From contig JALVXV010000014.1 of the NCBI GenBank assembly GCA_027038235.1, positions 1 to 5,086 of the forward strand: a DNA stretch of 5,086 nucleotides. Reading direction: 5' to 3'. This stretch comes from Campylobacterales bacterium. GTDB taxonomy: Bacteria; Campylobacterota; Campylobacteria; Campylobacterales; JALSKU01. The translations under genes and the position numbers were made by a program. Of the stretch, positions 4,801 to 5,086 are shown one piece after another (positions within the stretch are counted from its first letter, which is position 1; every line of letters starts with the position of its first letter). The notes beneath the pieces are model-generated. The model did not search any database. It was not told the origin of the DNA and worked only from the letters and a program-made list of their open reading frames with translations.

Positions 4801-4893
4801 CCACTATGATAAACTGACTTAGGTTTACTGAAACATAGCAAACCAATAACTAAAAAAATAGTGGTGCTTTTTTAGTTATTCTTCATACAGTTT
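4801..4893 (-). promoter_or_regulatory. Structured mRNA leader of the rpmJ-rpsM operon with an H-type pseudoknot
   Basis: In transcript sense, AATAACTAAAAAA (4880-4868) pairs perfectly with TTTTTTAGTTATT (4857-4845), a 13-bp stem with a 10-nt loop. Seven loop bases, CCACTAT (4864-4858), are exactly complementary to ATAGTGG (4807-4801) further downstream, which makes a pseudoknot. The two helices abut with no gap. A 3-nt loop spans the 7-bp helix and 37 nt span the 13-bp stem, a geometry that fits classic H-type pseudoknots. The 37-nt part holds a further GGTTT/AAACC hairpin (4844-4840 with 4826-4822). AAACTG (4893-4888) can also pair with CAGTTT (4816-4811) to enclose the rest. The pseudoknot ends 10 nt before the rpmJ AAGGAG. 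S4 represses the E. coli alpha operon through an mRNA pseudoknot; S4 as the ligand here is inference. Confidence 0.6.
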
Positions 4894-4905
4894 CAAAAGG
4901 GATGA

Positions 4906-4934
4906 ATTATACCCTAATTTTGATAAAATGTTAC
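4906..4934 (-). promoter_or_regulatory. Sigma-70 type promoter of the rpmJ-rpsM-rpsK(-rpsD-rpoA-rplQ) operon
   Basis: On the minus strand a perfect TATAAT (4911-4906) lies 17 nt after GTAACA (4934-4929), a 4/6 match to TTGACA that overlaps the infA stop codon. The spacer is A/T-rich. Initiation is expected near 4899, giving a leader of about 120 nt to the rpmJ GTG that begins just before the structured region. The perfect -10 and the correct place for a leader make this the best promoter in the window. Confidence 0.7.
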
Positions 4935-5086
4935 TTATATCTATAAGTTATGCGACCTTTATCAAGACTATAGGGAGTTAATTCAACTTTTACTTTATCT
5001 CCGGGCATTATCTTTATATAATGCATTCTCATCTTTCCAGCAATGTGACAAAGCACTTGATGCCCATTTTCAAGCTCAACTTGAAA
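4931..5086 (-). CDS. infA: Translation initiation factor IF-1, C-terminal 51 residues (runs off right edge)
   Basis: IF-1 is a small OB-fold protein that binds the 30S A site during initiation. The visible part begins FQVELENGHQVLCHIAGKMR and continues through 'IKIMPGDKVKVELTPYSLDKGRITYRYK' to a TAA stop, which matches the usual end of IF-1. The family is about 72 residues, so about 21 N-terminal residues are beyond the edge. It precedes rpmJ by about 150 bp containing a promoter, so it probably belongs to the upstream transcript, with possible read-through into the alpha operon. Confidence 0.96.
   Translation of the reverse strand, partial: FQVELENGHQVLCHIAGKMRMHYIKIMPGDKVKVELTPYSLDKGRITYRYK

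Noticed and set aside
4597..4809. Two overlapping plus-strand frames across rpsM and rpmJ
   Set aside because: They are antisense to two secure genes and differ from each other only by frame; neither has a start context or motif.
4845..4880. Intrinsic terminator between infA and rpmJ
   Set aside because: The stem is long but A/U-only near the loop, the T-run is inside the stem rather than after it, and it lies downstream of the operon promoter, where a leader structure is the better reading.
4872..4887. Four-codon ORF (ATG AAG AAT AAC TAA) in the rpmJ leader
   Set aside because: It has no Shine-Dalgarno, lies mostly inside the 13-bp stem, and is short enough to be chance.

Overview
The window looks like a low-GC chromosome segment from a Campylobacterota (Epsilonproteobacteria) member; the species cannot be fixed from the sequence alone. 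Three observations support this. The RpoA has an epsilon-type 'AHPLRRLL' motif and a C-terminal tail of about 25 residues. MurE, a small TPR-like protein and a NifU-like protein are adjacent, an order I recall from Helicobacter and Campylobacter. The promoters are A/T-rich with good -10 boxes and weak -35 boxes. All recognised genes lie on the minus strand, so the window reads biologically from right to left.

In transcription order, the right edge holds the C-terminal part of infA (IF-1). A promoter with a perfect TATAAT follows, then a leader of about 120 nt that folds on paper as an H-type pseudoknot ending 10 nt before the Shine-Dalgarno of rpmJ. Next come rpmJ, rpsM and rpsK (L36, S13, S11), tightly packed. 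A 408-bp gene-free gap follows, and then rpsD, rpoA and rplQ (S4, RNA polymerase alpha, L17), also tightly packed. This is the classic alpha operon, with rpmJ as its first gene behind a local promoter. S4 represses this operon in E. coli through an mRNA pseudoknot, so the leader here is a reasonable candidate for an equivalent control element.

The gap between rpsK and rpsD is the strangest part. It is almost entirely repeats and hairpins: a 20-bp stem that takes in the rpsK stop codon, a 19-bp interrupted stem, a bulged 12-bp stem, and 2.6 copies of a 29-bp unit. The 29-bp units are identical except in a hairpin tip where the closing base pair co-varies. After these come heptamer repeats, a candidate internal promoter, two 16-bp repeats, and a terminator-like hairpin with a T-run just before the rpsD ribosome binding site.

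After rplQ there is a GC-rich hairpin whose T-tract is on the plus strand. A second minus-strand group follows: nifU-like, a TPR-like protein, and murE running off the left edge. A short repeat word (AGAGCTTAGAGC) occurs both in the rpsK-rpsD gap and at the 3' end of the TPR-like gene, where it supplies the last codons.
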